A stretch of 22,504 bases of DNA from Hydrogenophilales bacterium RIFOXYD1_FULL_62_11 (GTDB lineage: Bacteria > Pseudomonadota > Gammaproteobacteria > Burkholderiales > Thiobacillaceae), in NCBI GenBank assembly GCA_001802655.1, contig MGZO01000078.1:9298-31801 (forward strand), read 5' to 3'. Every line of letters starts with the position of its first letter. The stretch's first letter is position 1. A model generated the notes under the pieces. It saw only the letters and a list, made by a program, of their open reading frames with translations. It was not told where the DNA came from and did no database searches. Position numbers and translations under genes: made by a program. This document shows, one piece after another, positions 6,686 to 14,477 of this stretch.

Positions 6686-7963
6686 TCAGATCTGCGTGAA
6701 CGCCTGGCGTGCGGCCTCTATCGTGGCATCGATATCGGCATCGCTATGCGCGGCCGAGACGAATCCGGCCTCAAATGCCGAGGGAGCCAGATAAAAACCG
6801 AGGTCGAGCATGGCATGGAAGAAGCGGTTGAACTTCTCCTTGTCGCACTGCATCACCTCGGCAAAGCTGGTGGGCGGTTTGGCCGCAAAGTAGAGGCCGA
6901 ACATGCCGCCGACCGAGTCGGCACAGAAGGTGACGCCCGCGTCTTTGGCGGCGGCGTTGAGGCCATTCACCAGCCGCTCGGTGCTGGCGGTCAGGCGTGC
7001 GTGAAAGCCGGGCGCGCTGATGGCGTCCAGCGTCGCCAGGCCTGCAGCCACCGCAACCGGATTGCCCGACAGCGTGCCGGCTTGATACACCGGGCCGGTG
7101 GGCGCAAGGAAATCCATGATGTCGGCACGGCCGCCAAAGGCGCCGACCGGCATGCCGCCGCCGATGACCTTGCCGAGCGTGGTGAGGTCGGGGCGGATGC
7201 CCAGCAGTTTTTGCGCGCAGCCCAAGTCAACCCGAAAGCCCGTCATCACTTCGTCGAATATCAGCAGCGCGCCGTGTGCGTCGCACAGCCGGCGCATGGC
7301 CGCCATGAATTCGGCCGTCGGCTTGACCAGATTCATGTTGCCGGCAAACGGCTCGACGATGATGCAGGCGATATCGTTGCCGATTTCGGCGAAGGTGCGT
7401 TCCAGTCCGGCGACGTCGTTGTAGTCGAGCACCAGCGTCATCGCCGCGACCTCCGCAGGCACGCCGGCTGAAGTAGGGTTGCCGAAAGTGAGCGCGCCGG
7501 AGCCGGCCTTCACCAGCAGGAAGTCGGCGTGGCCGTGGTAGCAGCCTTCGAATTTGATGAACTTGCTGCGGCCGGTGAAGCCGCGCGCAAGGCGGATCGC
7601 GCTCATCGTCGCTTCAGTGCCGGACGACACCAGGCGCACCTTCTCGATGCTCGGAACCAGTTCGATAATGCGCTTGGCGATGGTGAGTTCGGCCTCGCTG
7701 GGCGCGCCGAAAGACAGGCCGTTGGCGGCGGTGTCCTGCACCGCTTTTACTGTGCCTGGATGGGCGTGGCCGAGGATCGCCGGACCCCACGAACCGACGT
7801 AGTCGATGTATTCGCGGCCATCGGCGTCCCACACCCGCGAACCCTTGGCGCGGCTGAAAAACACCGGCGTGCCGCCTACGCTCTTGAAGGCGCGCACCGG
7901 CGAATTGACGCCGCCGGGGATGACCTGTTGCGATTGCTCGAAGAGTTGTTCGTTGCGATTCAT
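6686..7963 (-). CDS. hemL: Glutamate-1-semialdehyde 2,1-aminomutase
   Basis: HemL converts glutamate-1-semialdehyde to 5-aminolevulinate, the last step of the C5 route to tetrapyrroles, using pyridoxal phosphate. At 425 residues it is the standard length. The start has VIPGGVNSPVRAFKSVGG, the glycine-rich cofactor-binding region has SSGTEATMSAIRLARG, the aspartate site has LLIFDEVMTGFR, and the Schiff-base lysine is K265 in TTLGKVIGGGMPVGAFGG. It is the last gene of a minus-strand run thiD-thiE-hemL, starting ten bases after the thiE stop, so it is probably co-transcribed. Haem supply suits a neighbourhood that also encodes a c-type cytochrome, but that link is only suggestive. Confidence 0.97.
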   Translation of the reverse strand: MNRNEQLFEQSQQVIPGGVNSPVRAFKSVGGTPVFFSRAKGSRVWDADGREYIDYVGSWGPAILGHAHPGTVKAVQDTAANGLSFGAPSEAELTIAKRIIELVPSIEKVRLVSSGTEATMSAIRLARGFTGRSKFIKFEGCYHGHADFLLVKAGSGALTFGNPTSAGVPAEVAAMTLVLDYNDVAGLERTFAEIGNDIACIIVEPFAGNMNLVKPTAEFMAAMRRLCDAHGALLIFDEVMTGFRVDLGCAQKLLGIRPDLTTLGKVIGGGMPVGAFGGRADIMDFLAPTGPVYQAGTLSGNPVAVAAGLATLDAISAPGFHARLTASTERLVNGLNAAAKDAGVTFCADSVGGMFGLYFAAKPPTSFAEVMQCDKEKFNRFFHAMLDLGFYLAPSAFEAGFVSAAHSDADIDATIEAARQAFTQI

Positions 7964-7973
7964 GGTGCGGGTC

Positions 7974-8621
7974 TCACTGTTCGGATTCGGTTGTAAATAA
8001 TTGATTCAGCCCCTGTGCCTGGGCAGTCACATCCGTGCCGTCGAACAGCGCCGACAGCACGGCAAGGCAGTCGGCGCCGGCATCGAGCAGCGCGGGCGCG
8101 TTGGTCAGCGTGATGCCGCCGATGGCGACGAGGGGCAGGTGAATCTGCAGCGCAGCTTGGCGCAGCAGATCAAGGCTTGCGCGCGCAGTGTCAGGTTTGG
8201 TTGCGGACGGAAAAAAGCTGCCGAAGGCGACATAGTCAGCCCCTGCTGCCTGCGCCGCCAAGGCCAGATCGAGGCTTTGATAGCATGACGCGCCGACGAA
8301 CTTATGCTTGCCCAGGATGATGCGCGCTTCGCGCACCGTGCCGTCGTCACGTCCCAGATGCACGCCGTCGGCGTCACACAAGTCGGCCAGTCGCAGGTCG
8401 TCGTTGACAATCAGCGGCACCTTGAAGCGGCGGCACAGCGCAACCAGTTCACTCGCCTGTTCGTGGCGGCGTGCGATATCGCCGGACTTGTCGCGGTATT
8501 GCACCGCCGCCACGCCGCCGCGCAGCGCGGCTTCAATCTGCGTCAGCAGATGGCCGGTGTCTTCGGTTTCGGGCGTGATGGCATAAATGCCACCCGGAAA
8601 CTCAAGTGTGGATGGATTCAC
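7974..8621 (-). CDS. thiE: Thiamine-phosphate synthase
   Basis: ThiE joins hydroxymethylpyrimidine diphosphate to the thiazole phosphate to give thiamine phosphate. The 215-residue product has the TIM-barrel landmarks: GIYAITPE, GGVAAVQYRDKSG, LIVNDD, DGVHLGRDD, the pyrophosphate-contact loop ADYVAFGSFFPSATK, and VAIGGI. The start is a GTG at 8619-8621 that overlaps the thiD stop as GTGA. A GAAGG ribosome site lies six bases upstream inside thiD (8628-8632), which supports this start and indicates translational coupling. It sits between thiD and hemL in one probable operon. Confidence 0.96.
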   Translation of the reverse strand: MNPSTLEFPGGIYAITPETEDTGHLLTQIEAALRGGVAAVQYRDKSGDIARRHEQASELVALCRRFKVPLIVNDDLRLADLCDADGVHLGRDDGTVREARIILGKHKFVGASCYQSLDLALAAQAAGADYVAFGSFFPSATKPDTARASLDLLRQAALQIHLPLVAIGGITLTNAPALLDAGADCLAVLSALFDGTDVTAQAQGLNQLFTTESEQ

Positions 8622-9460
8622 GCGTTGCCTTCGGTTTGCACATCCTGCGCCCAGAAAAACCGTTCCGGGATGTATTGCCCCATGCCGGGGCGGAACGCGG
8701 CCTTGAGCGCTTCGTAGGTGAAGTTCTGCGCCTCGCGCACCGCAGTCGGCATGTCCTGGCCGTAGGCCAGGGTGGCGGCGATGGCCGAAGCCAGGGTGCA
8801 GCCGGAGCCGTGATAGCTGCCGGGCAGGCGATCCCAGGCATCGGTTTGCACATGGCCGTCCAGGCTGTACAGGCTGTTCAGCACGCGCGGCGTGGTTTCG
8901 TGGGTACCGGTGATGAGCACGTATTCGCAGCCGAGGTCGACCAGGTGTTTGGCGCAGGCGGCCAGATCCATGTCGTCGTCATCCGACTCGAACAGCGCCA
9001 GCCGCCGTGCCTCGTGGCTGTTGGGGGTGATGATGCTGGCTTGCGGAATCAGCAGGTCGCGCATGGCCGAGATCATGTCGTCGGTGGTGAATTCGTCGCC
9101 GCGTCCGGAAGCCAGCACCGGATCGAGGACGACCGGAATGTCGGGGTAGTCGGCAAGGATTTCGGCGATCACCGCCATCGACTCCGGGCTGCCCAGCATG
9201 CCCAGCTTGAACGCGGCGACCGGCATGTCCTCGAGCAACATGCGCGCCTGATCCATCACCCACTCGGAATCGATCACCAGGATTTCGTCGACCCCGGCGG
9301 TGTCCTGCACCGTGAGCGCGGTGATCACCGACAGCGGATGGCAGCCCATGCTGGCCAGGGTGAGCAGGTCCGCCTGGATGCCCGCGCCGCCGGTCGGGTC
9401 GGATGCAGCAAAGCTCAAGACCAGCGGAGGGGTGGGTTTCGGCGTGAAAATGGAAGGCAT
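8618..9460 (-). CDS. thiD: Hydroxymethylpyrimidine (phosphomethylpyrimidine) kinase
   Basis: ThiD phosphorylates hydroxymethylpyrimidine and its monophosphate to the diphosphate used by ThiE. The 280-residue protein is a ribokinase-fold enzyme. It shows the substrate-binding start SFAASDPTGGAGIQADL, then ALTVQDT, VVLDPVLASGRGD, LITGTH, and the anion-hole motif YHGSGCTLASA with C221. It is the promoter-proximal gene of thiD-thiE-hemL and is divergent from the rubredoxin gene. No Shine-Dalgarno precedes the ATG. The upstream spacer is too short for a thiamine-pyrophosphate riboswitch, and none is seen. Confidence 0.95.
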   Translation of the reverse strand: MPSIFTPKPTPPLVLSFAASDPTGGAGIQADLLTLASMGCHPLSVITALTVQDTAGVDEILVIDSEWVMDQARMLLEDMPVAAFKLGMLGSPESMAVIAEILADYPDIPVVLDPVLASGRGDEFTTDDMISAMRDLLIPQASIITPNSHEARRLALFESDDDDMDLAACAKHLVDLGCEYVLITGTHETTPRVLNSLYSLDGHVQTDAWDRLPGSYHGSGCTLASAIAATLAYGQDMPTAVREAQNFTYEALKAAFRPGMGQYIPERFFWAQDVQTEGNA

Positions 9461-9513
9461 GGCGTCACTGCTATAAAATCAAGCCCCGATTTTAGCCGAT
9501 TCCCCCCTCCTTC
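9461..9513. promoter_or_regulatory. Divergent thiD / rubredoxin promoter spacer
   Basis: This 53-base gap separates two divergent start codons. It contains a perfect inverted repeat TAAAATC-N7-GATTTTA at 9474-9494. Each arm gives a -10-like TAAAAT box, one per strand, and TATAAA at 9472-9477 is the best plus-strand -10. A symmetric element with a -10 on each strand would let one polymerase or regulator site govern both genes. No clear -35 boxes are visible. Confidence 0.45.
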
Positions 9514-9696
9514 ATGTCTGAAACCCCTGAATACTCAAGCTGGATGTGCCTGATTTGCGGCTGGATTTATCACGAAGAAGCCGGCGCGCCTGACGACGGC
9601 ATTGCGCCGGGCACACGCTGGGAGGATGTGCCGATCAACTGGACGTGTCCGGATTGCGGCGCACGCAAGGACGATTTTGAAATGGTGACGTTTTAG
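9514..9696 (+). CDS. Rubredoxin
   Basis: This is a 60-residue one-iron electron carrier. The two metal-binding pairs are C12/C15 in CLICGWIYHE and C45/C48 in CPDCGARKDDF, with the usual aromatic and acidic core (GAPDDGIAPGTRWEDVP) between. Rubredoxins pass single electrons in the cytoplasm, often to oxygen- or peroxide-reducing partners; none is encoded nearby. The ATG at 9514 follows a pyrimidine-rich tract (CCCCCCTCCTTC) and has no Shine-Dalgarno, which is unusual for a small, usually well-expressed protein. Confidence 0.97.
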   Translation: MSETPEYSSWMCLICGWIYHEEAGAPDDGIAPGTRWEDVPINWTCPDCGARKDDFEMVTF

Positions 9697-9848
9697 TACC
9701 AGTCGATTGCTCAAGAAAGCCTGTTTTCTGGCGTTAGAGCGTACAGGCATCGGAGTTGTTAGTATGGTTCCCTCTTTTCATGGACCGGCGATCTTCGCTG
9801 GTCGTGGCTGGGGCAGACCAAAATCAATCAATATATAAGGAGATGACA
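9697..9848. promoter_or_regulatory. Leader region with a 9-bp hairpin
   Basis: The 152 bases between rubredoxin and the next gene hold no credible gene. Bases 9783-9791 (GACCGGCGA) pair with 9795-9803 (TCGCTGGTC) around a three-base loop, with one G-T wobble. No T-run follows, so it is not a classical terminator. It lies 45 bases before the next start codon and could be a leader-RNA structure. Further upstream, AGAAA and TTTCT at about 9714-9728 could form a weaker hairpin just after rubredoxin. Confidence 0.4.
9837..9842 (+). promoter_or_regulatory. Ribosome binding site fixing the start at 9849
   Basis: AAGGAG lies six bases before the ATG at 9849. It selects that codon over the closer ATG at 9843 and over the longer open frame that begins near 9756. 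Confidence 0.8.
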
Positions 9849-10751
9849 ATGAGTATTCGGTGGATTGCTGCGTGGTTGATGCTGTCGCTGTCGGGCAGCG
9901 TGTGGGCGATTGCGCCCTACATTCAAGGTGACTCGGTGGCGGGAGGCAATGTTCAGGCTGCGGCAACGGCGGTCGAGGGCAAGCTTAAAAAAGGCGGATT
10001 TAAAGTCATCGGCAAATATTTCCCCAAAGGCCTGGCAGGCTATGGGGTGGTGATTGCAACGGACAGCGACATGCTGGATGCGGTCGGTTCAGTCGGCGGG
10101 CCTGCGATCATGGGCGCAACGGTTCGCGTGGGCGTCAAGGCCGATGGCAGTGTCGCGTACACCAATCCTGATTACTGGTACCGCGCTTACTTCCGCAAAT
10201 CGTTTGCCAAGAAAGAGGAGGCGGTCAAGGGCCTGCAAGGGCGTTTGCAGGAGGCACTGGGTGCGGGCAAGGGGCAGGGCGGCGAGGAAACCGCTGCCAG
10301 CCTGTCCAACTACCGCTATATGGTAGGCATGGAGCGTCTGGATTCATCCAAAAACGAGCTGAATCAGTTTGGTACGTTTGCCGAGGCGCTCAAAGCGGTG
10401 CGTGAAAATCTGGCCAAAGGCGTAGGAAAAACATCCAAGATCTATGAGGTGGTGATGTCCGACCGCAAGCTGGCCGTGTTTGGTGTGGCCATGAATGACG
10501 GCGAAAACAGTGATGGCGAGTGGCTCAAGCGTATCGACATGCAGAACAGTGTCGCCGGCCTGCCCTACGAGATTTACATCGTCGACAAAGAAGTCGGGTC
10601 TCCCCATGGCCGGTTCCGCATTGCCTTGGCTTTCCCGGATGTGGGCATGGGACAGTTCATGCGTATTTCGTCTTTGCCGAACGTCATCATGGACACCATG
10701 GGGGGCGTGGCAGGGGTGCAGAAGTCGTCGAGCGAAGAGTCCTGGCAGTAA
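9849..10751 (+). CDS. Secreted protein, N-terminal half DUF302-like
   Basis: I do not recognise this 300-residue protein as a named family. It has a clear signal peptide (residues 1-20, GSVWA then IAPY) and no other membrane segment, so it is probably periplasmic. Residues 40-110 resemble the DUF302 layout of the two exported proteins at 5164-6656: a helix ending GGFKV, a GVVIATDSDM strand and helix, IMGATVRVGVKADGSVAY, then NPDYW. Here too a hydrophobic strand, a turn with a glycine and a terminal N/H-P are kept. The second half (about 185-300) is rich in strands (YEVVMSDRKLAVFGVAM, LPYEIYIVDKE, GRFRIALAFPDVGMG) and I cannot place it. It is a single-gene unit with its own terminator. The DUF302 link is an inference from pattern, not from a search. 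Confidence 0.75.
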   Translation: MSIRWIAAWLMLSLSGSVWAIAPYIQGDSVAGGNVQAAATAVEGKLKKGGFKVIGKYFPKGLAGYGVVIATDSDMLDAVGSVGGPAIMGATVRVGVKADGSVAYTNPDYWYRAYFRKSFAKKEEAVKGLQGRLQEALGAGKGQGGEETAASLSNYRYMVGMERLDSSKNELNQFGTFAEALKAVRENLAKGVGKTSKIYEVVMSDRKLAVFGVAMNDGENSDGEWLKRIDMQNSVAGLPYEIYIVDKEVGSPHGRFRIALAFPDVGMGQFMRISSLPNVIMDTMGGVAGVQKSSSEESWQ

Positions 10752-10773
10752 AAGTCCGGGTTTTTACAGCCTC

Positions 10774-10803
10774 AAAGGGCGCTGCCATGCAGCGCCCTTT
10801 TTA
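10774..10803 (+). terminator. Rho-independent terminator
   Basis: A perfect 12-bp stem (10774-10785 with 10789-10800, AAAGGGCGCTGC around CAT) is followed by a run of T. It lies 22 bases after the stop of the secreted protein and separates that unit from the pil-chp cluster. Confidence 0.93.
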
Positions 10804-10926
10804 TTTGGATGAATTGCCGTGAATGCAGGCATTGCGCCGCTAAAGAAGCAGGTGTCCATGCCGTAATGGTTACCACACAGGGTGCGTGCAATCCAGGCCG
10901 CCCGCTGATCCAGGTGGAGAGAACGT
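10804..10926. promoter_or_regulatory. Upstream region of the pil-chp cluster
   Basis: The 123 bases between the terminator and the pilG start must contain the cluster promoter, because the preceding unit ends in a strong terminator. I see a GGAGAG ribosome site at 10916-10921, six bases before the GTG. I cannot pick out a convincing -35/-10 pair. Confidence 0.4.
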
Positions 10927-11319
10927 GTGGATAACGAAGCTTTGAAGGGTGTCAAGGTGATGATCATCGATGACAGCAACACGATCCGCCGCAGTGCGGA
11001 AATATTCTTGAGTCAGGCGGGCTGCGAAGTCATCCTGGCGCAGGATGGGTTTGATGCCCTGTCCAAAATCACCGATCACGAACCCGATGTGGTGTTTGTG
11101 GACATTATGATGCCGCGCCTCGATGGCTATCAGACCTGTTCGCTGATCAAGCGCAACGCAAAATACCGTGCCACGCCCGTCATCATGCTGTCATCCAAGG
11201 ATGGCCTGTTTGATCGTGCGCGCGGACGCATGGTGGGCTCGGATGAGTATCTGACCAAACCCTTTACCAAAGACACGCTGTTGACAGCGGTGCGCGAGCA
11301 CGCCGTCACTCGGGCTTAA
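10927..11319 (+). CDS. pilG: Pilus chemosensory response regulator PilG
   Basis: This is a 130-residue single receiver domain that ends without an output domain. PilG is a CheY-like target of the Chp kinase that promotes pilus extension and cAMP-linked signalling in Pseudomonas. The acidic pocket is D15/D16 in IIDDSNTIRR, the phosphorylated residue is D59 in VFVDIMMPRLDGYQTC, and the conserved lysine is K111 in YLTKPF. The block VIMLSSKDGLFDRARGRMVGSDEYLTKPF is the strongest PilG signature. The start is a GTG at 10927 with GGAGAG upstream. It opens the cluster pilG-pilH-pilI-pilJ-chpA. Confidence 0.94.
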   Translation: MDNEALKGVKVMIIDDSNTIRRSAEIFLSQAGCEVILAQDGFDALSKITDHEPDVVFVDIMMPRLDGYQTCSLIKRNAKYRATPVIMLSSKDGLFDRARGRMVGSDEYLTKPFTKDTLLTAVREHAVTRA

Positions 11320-11341
11320 CTGTTTTCAAGGAGCATAAATC

Positions 11342-11707
11342 ATGGCGATTAGCCGAATTCTTGTTGTGGATGATTCCCCTACCGAGCGTTTTTTTCTGTC
11401 CGAGTTACTGGTCAAAAACGGCTATCTGGTGAGCATGGCGGAAAGCGGTGAAGAAGCCGTCGCACAGGCCAAGCAAAACCTGCCGGATTTGATCGTGATG
11501 GATGTGGTGATGCCCGGCATGAATGGCTATCAGGCGACACGCATGCTGACCAAGGAAGATGCGACCAAGCACATCCCGGTCATCATGTGCACCACTAAAG
11601 GTCAGGAAACCGACAAGGTGTGGGGCATGCGGCAGGGCGCAAAGGCCTACCTGGTCAAGCCTATCAAGCCGGAAGAGCTGCTGTCGCAAATCAAGGCTTT
11701 GGGCTGA
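11342..11707 (+). CDS. pilH: Pilus chemosensory response regulator PilH
   Basis: This is a 121-residue single receiver domain. PilH opposes PilG in twitching motility, being linked to retraction or to acting as a phosphate sink. The phospho-site is D54 in LIVMDVVMPGMNGYQATR, D10/D11 complete the acidic pocket, and the conserved lysine is K106 in AYLVKPIKPEELL. The region HIPVIMCTTKGQETDKVWGM is typical of PilH. An AAGGAG ribosome site precedes the ATG, and the gene begins 22 bases after pilG, consistent with one operon. Confidence 0.94.
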   Translation: MAISRILVVDDSPTERFFLSELLVKNGYLVSMAESGEEAVAQAKQNLPDLIVMDVVMPGMNGYQATRMLTKEDATKHIPVIMCTTKGQETDKVWGMRQGAKAYLVKPIKPEELLSQIKALG

Positions 11708-11717
11708 GCGGACCGCG

Positions 11718-12227
11718 ATGAGCAAGAAGTTCAATCTGCGCGAGTTTCAAACGACGCTGTCGCAGCAGCTTCTGGCCGCAGCAACGCGCGACAACACCGG
11801 CTCCCGCCTGGGGTTTCAGGTAGGCGAGGTGAGCTGGCTGGTGAGCCTTGCGGATACGGAAGAGGTTATTCCGGTGCCTTCCATCGTTAAGGTGCCGGGC
11901 GCGCGCCGCTGGTTTCGGGGTGTCAGCAACATCCGGGGCAACCTGTATGCAGTCAGTGACTTTTCCGACTTCATGGGGATGGGCGTAACGCCGGATCATG
12001 CCAGCTGCCGCTTGTTGATTCCACATCACGATTTTGGTGTGAACGCCGCATTGCTGGTAAGCAGTGCGCTGGGCTTGAGAAACGTCAGCCGCTATCAGTT
12101 GCGTGAAGAACAGGGCCCTCATCCTTGGGTGGCACGCCAATACGCCGATGATCAGGGAGCTGTCTGGTGTGATCTGGACTTCGGGCAGTTGCTCGGCACG
12201 CCGGACTTCTTGATGGCGGAAGCGTAG
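11718..12227 (+). CDS. pilI: CheW-like adaptor PilI
   Basis: This 169-residue adaptor should couple the receptor PilJ to the Chp kinase at the membrane. It has one CheW-type domain: an N-terminal helix (KFNLREFQTTLSQQLL), a GFQVGEVSWLVSLADTEEVIPVP strand pair, and the loop WFRGVSNIRGNLYAVSDF, which matches the kinase- and receptor-contact region of CheW. The ATG at 11718 is chosen because it starts ten bases after the pilH stop; the frame is open upstream only inside pilH. No strong Shine-Dalgarno is visible, which suggests reliance on coupling to pilH translation. Confidence 0.9.
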   Translation: MSKKFNLREFQTTLSQQLLAAATRDNTGSRLGFQVGEVSWLVSLADTEEVIPVPSIVKVPGARRWFRGVSNIRGNLYAVSDFSDFMGMGVTPDHASCRLLIPHHDFGVNAALLVSSALGLRNVSRYQLREEQGPHPWVARQYADDQGAVWCDLDFGQLLGTPDFLMAEA

Positions 12228-12298
12228 CGGGCAATAGGCCGGTTGTTTAAAACAGGGCGCGCAGGCGCTGAATTAATCGATAGTTTGGAGCGTTGAAA

Positions 12299-14410
12299 AT
12301 GGATATCACGATGAATGGCCTCAAGGGTCTGGCGGGTCGTATGACGGGCAAAGCCACCGGCAGTGGCGGCGATCAAACCACCCTGATCATGCAGACCGTG
12401 CGCAAGCTGGCGGACAAGGAAGCCGGAACCGTGCCCCTGATTGGACATCTGCCTGTCGAAAAGCAATACCTGTACGCCGGCGGCGCCTTGATCGTTTCGC
12501 TGCTGCTTGCAGCCGGCTTCACGATTTACAGCACGGTGCAACTCGATAACCGGGCGAGTTATGAAACCCGTGCCGGTGCGCTGAAAGTGTTGTCGCAACG
12601 GTTGCCATTGACTGCACAGCAATCTGTTCTGGGTAACGTCGGTGCGTTCAAGAAACTCAGCGAAGGCAAGGCTGAATTCGAGACCACGTTAAAAGATCTG
12701 ACCGAGGGCGATGAGGACGTGCCCGCATCAAGTGGCGCGGCGCGCGAGACGGTCGAAAAGGTCAGCAAGCAGTGGCAAGATTTCCGCCCGCAAGTTGCGC
12801 AGATTCTGTCGCAACAAAAAAACCTGATTTCGGTCAGCCAGAGCGTCAAGAAAATTAACGCTTTATCGCTTGATTTGCAGGAGGTTGCCGAACAGCTGGT
12901 GGTCCAGCTTCTGGATTCGGGAGCCAGTGCGCGCGAAGTGTCGCGTGCAGACCAACTGGTCATGCTCAGTCAGCGTCTGCCGAAAAACGCGAACTTGTTG
13001 TTGTCGGCCGACCTGATCGACCCCGAGGTGGTGTTGCAGATGGAAAAAGACACCACCCTGTTCCGTGACACGGTGCAAGGCCTGATGGAAGGTGCGTTCG
13101 GTCAGAGCGAGAACAACATGCGGGCGATGGAAGACCTGGGAACCAACATGGGCGACATGGTGGAGGCGGTCGGCTCGGTGCTGAGCAATACGCCCCCCTT
13201 GTTGCAGGCCAAGCTGGCAGCAAACAACCTGTTCGTCGGCAGCGATGCCTTGCTGAAAGAGACCGAGCAGTTGTCGCAGGATTACCAGACCGTCGGTGGC
13301 GCGGGGTATCTGCTGGCTGGCTTGTTTGGCTTGCTGGCGGTTGCCTCGCTGGTGTTGCTGGGACTGGTCAACATTAACGAAACCAAGTCACGCGCACGCA
13401 AGAGTGAAGAGGAAAACGCACGCAACCAGGAGGCGATTCTGCGCCTGATGGATGAACTGGGCGAACTCGCGGAAGGCAACCTGACCATTAATGCCAGCGT
13501 GACAGAGGACATCACGGGCGCAGTGGCCGACTCCATCAACTACACGGTGGAAGAGCTGCGCAGTCTGGTGCGCGGGATTAATACTGCTACGGTGCAGATG
13601 GACCAGGCAGCCGAGCAGGCATCCGGGGTTTCGGATTCTTTGCAGGAAGCCTCGAGACGTCAGGTGAATGAAATCGAGACGACCTCGACTGCGGTTGTGC
13701 GGCTGGCACAGTCGGTGCAGGAGGTGTCGGGTAACGCTGCTGAATCTGCCCGGGTTGCGGAACAATCCATGGCAGCCGCTGAAAAGGGCCAGCAGGCGGT
13801 GGCCAACGCCATTACCAGCATGAACGGGCTGCGTGAACAGATTCAGGAAACCTCGAAGCGAATCAAGCGGCTGGGCGAGTCGTCACAGGAAATTGGCGAA
13901 ATCGTCGAACTGATTTCCGACATTACCGAGCAGACTAACGTGCTGGCGCTCAACGCGGCCATTCAGGCAGCGTCTGCGGGTGAAGCCGGACGCGGCTTCT
14001 CGGTGGTTGCGGAAGAGGTGCAGCGACTGGCGGAACGTTCTGCCGATGCAACCAAGCAGATTGCCGCGATTGTGAAAACCATTCAATCCGACACCCACGA
14101 TACGGTGGCGGCAATGGAGGTCTCGACCCAGGGCGTGGTCGAAGGCGCCAAGCTGTCCGACGCGGCAGGCCAGACGCTGGCCGAGATCGGCGACGTGTCG
14201 AAGAAACTGGCCAGCCTGATTGCCGACATTTCCTCGGCAACGCAAAACCAGGCTGAGTCGACTGCGCTGGTGGCGGAAACCATGCAAGACATCAAATCGA
14301 TTTCGCTGCAAACCAGTAGCGGCACGCAGCAGACGGCGGACTCGATTGGCGGCATGAAACAGCTGGCGCACGATCTCAAGAACTCGGTTGCAGGCTTCAA
14401 GCTTGCCTGA
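12299..14410 (+). CDS. pilJ: Pilus methyl-accepting chemotaxis receptor PilJ
   Basis: PilJ is the inner-membrane receptor of the Pil-Chp system. In the 703-residue product, one membrane helix spans about 57-80 and a second about 334-358. Between them lie two PilJ-type sensor modules, each opening with the family LSQRLP motif (KVLSQRLPLTAQ and VMLSQRLPKNAN). A HAMP-like linker and a long coiled coil follow. The signalling tip at about 533-574 reads EIVELISDITEQTNVLALNA and then GEAGRGFSVVAEEV, the kinase-contacting hairpin. The ATG at 12299 has GGAG eight bases upstream and is preferred to the TTG two codons earlier. No methyltransferase (pilK) or methylesterase gene follows. Confidence 0.94.
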   Translation: MDITMNGLKGLAGRMTGKATGSGGDQTTLIMQTVRKLADKEAGTVPLIGHLPVEKQYLYAGGALIVSLLLAAGFTIYSTVQLDNRASYETRAGALKVLSQRLPLTAQQSVLGNVGAFKKLSEGKAEFETTLKDLTEGDEDVPASSGAARETVEKVSKQWQDFRPQVAQILSQQKNLISVSQSVKKINALSLDLQEVAEQLVVQLLDSGASAREVSRADQLVMLSQRLPKNANLLLSADLIDPEVVLQMEKDTTLFRDTVQGLMEGAFGQSENNMRAMEDLGTNMGDMVEAVGSVLSNTPPLLQAKLAANNLFVGSDALLKETEQLSQDYQTVGGAGYLLAGLFGLLAVASLVLLGLVNINETKSRARKSEEENARNQEAILRLMDELGELAEGNLTINASVTEDITGAVADSINYTVEELRSLVRGINTATVQMDQAAEQASGVSDSLQEASRRQVNEIETTSTAVVRLAQSVQEVSGNAAESARVAEQSMAAAEKGQQAVANAITSMNGLREQIQETSKRIKRLGESSQEIGEIVELISDITEQTNVLALNAAIQAASAGEAGRGFSVVAEEVQRLAERSADATKQIAAIVKTIQSDTHDTVAAMEVSTQGVVEGAKLSDAAGQTLAEIGDVSKKLASLIADISSATQNQAESTALVAETMQDIKSISLQTSSGTQQTADSIGGMKQLAHDLKNSVAGFKLA

Positions 14411-14477
14411 CCGGCTGTTCTCAACATAGAAACAAGCAACCGATTACGACGGCTGAACCAACGTCAGGAATAACATC

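Noticed and set aside
9461..9513. Thiamine-pyrophosphate riboswitch ahead of thiD
   Set aside because: The spacer is only 53 bases, with no CTGAGA-type core; a riboswitch would not fit.
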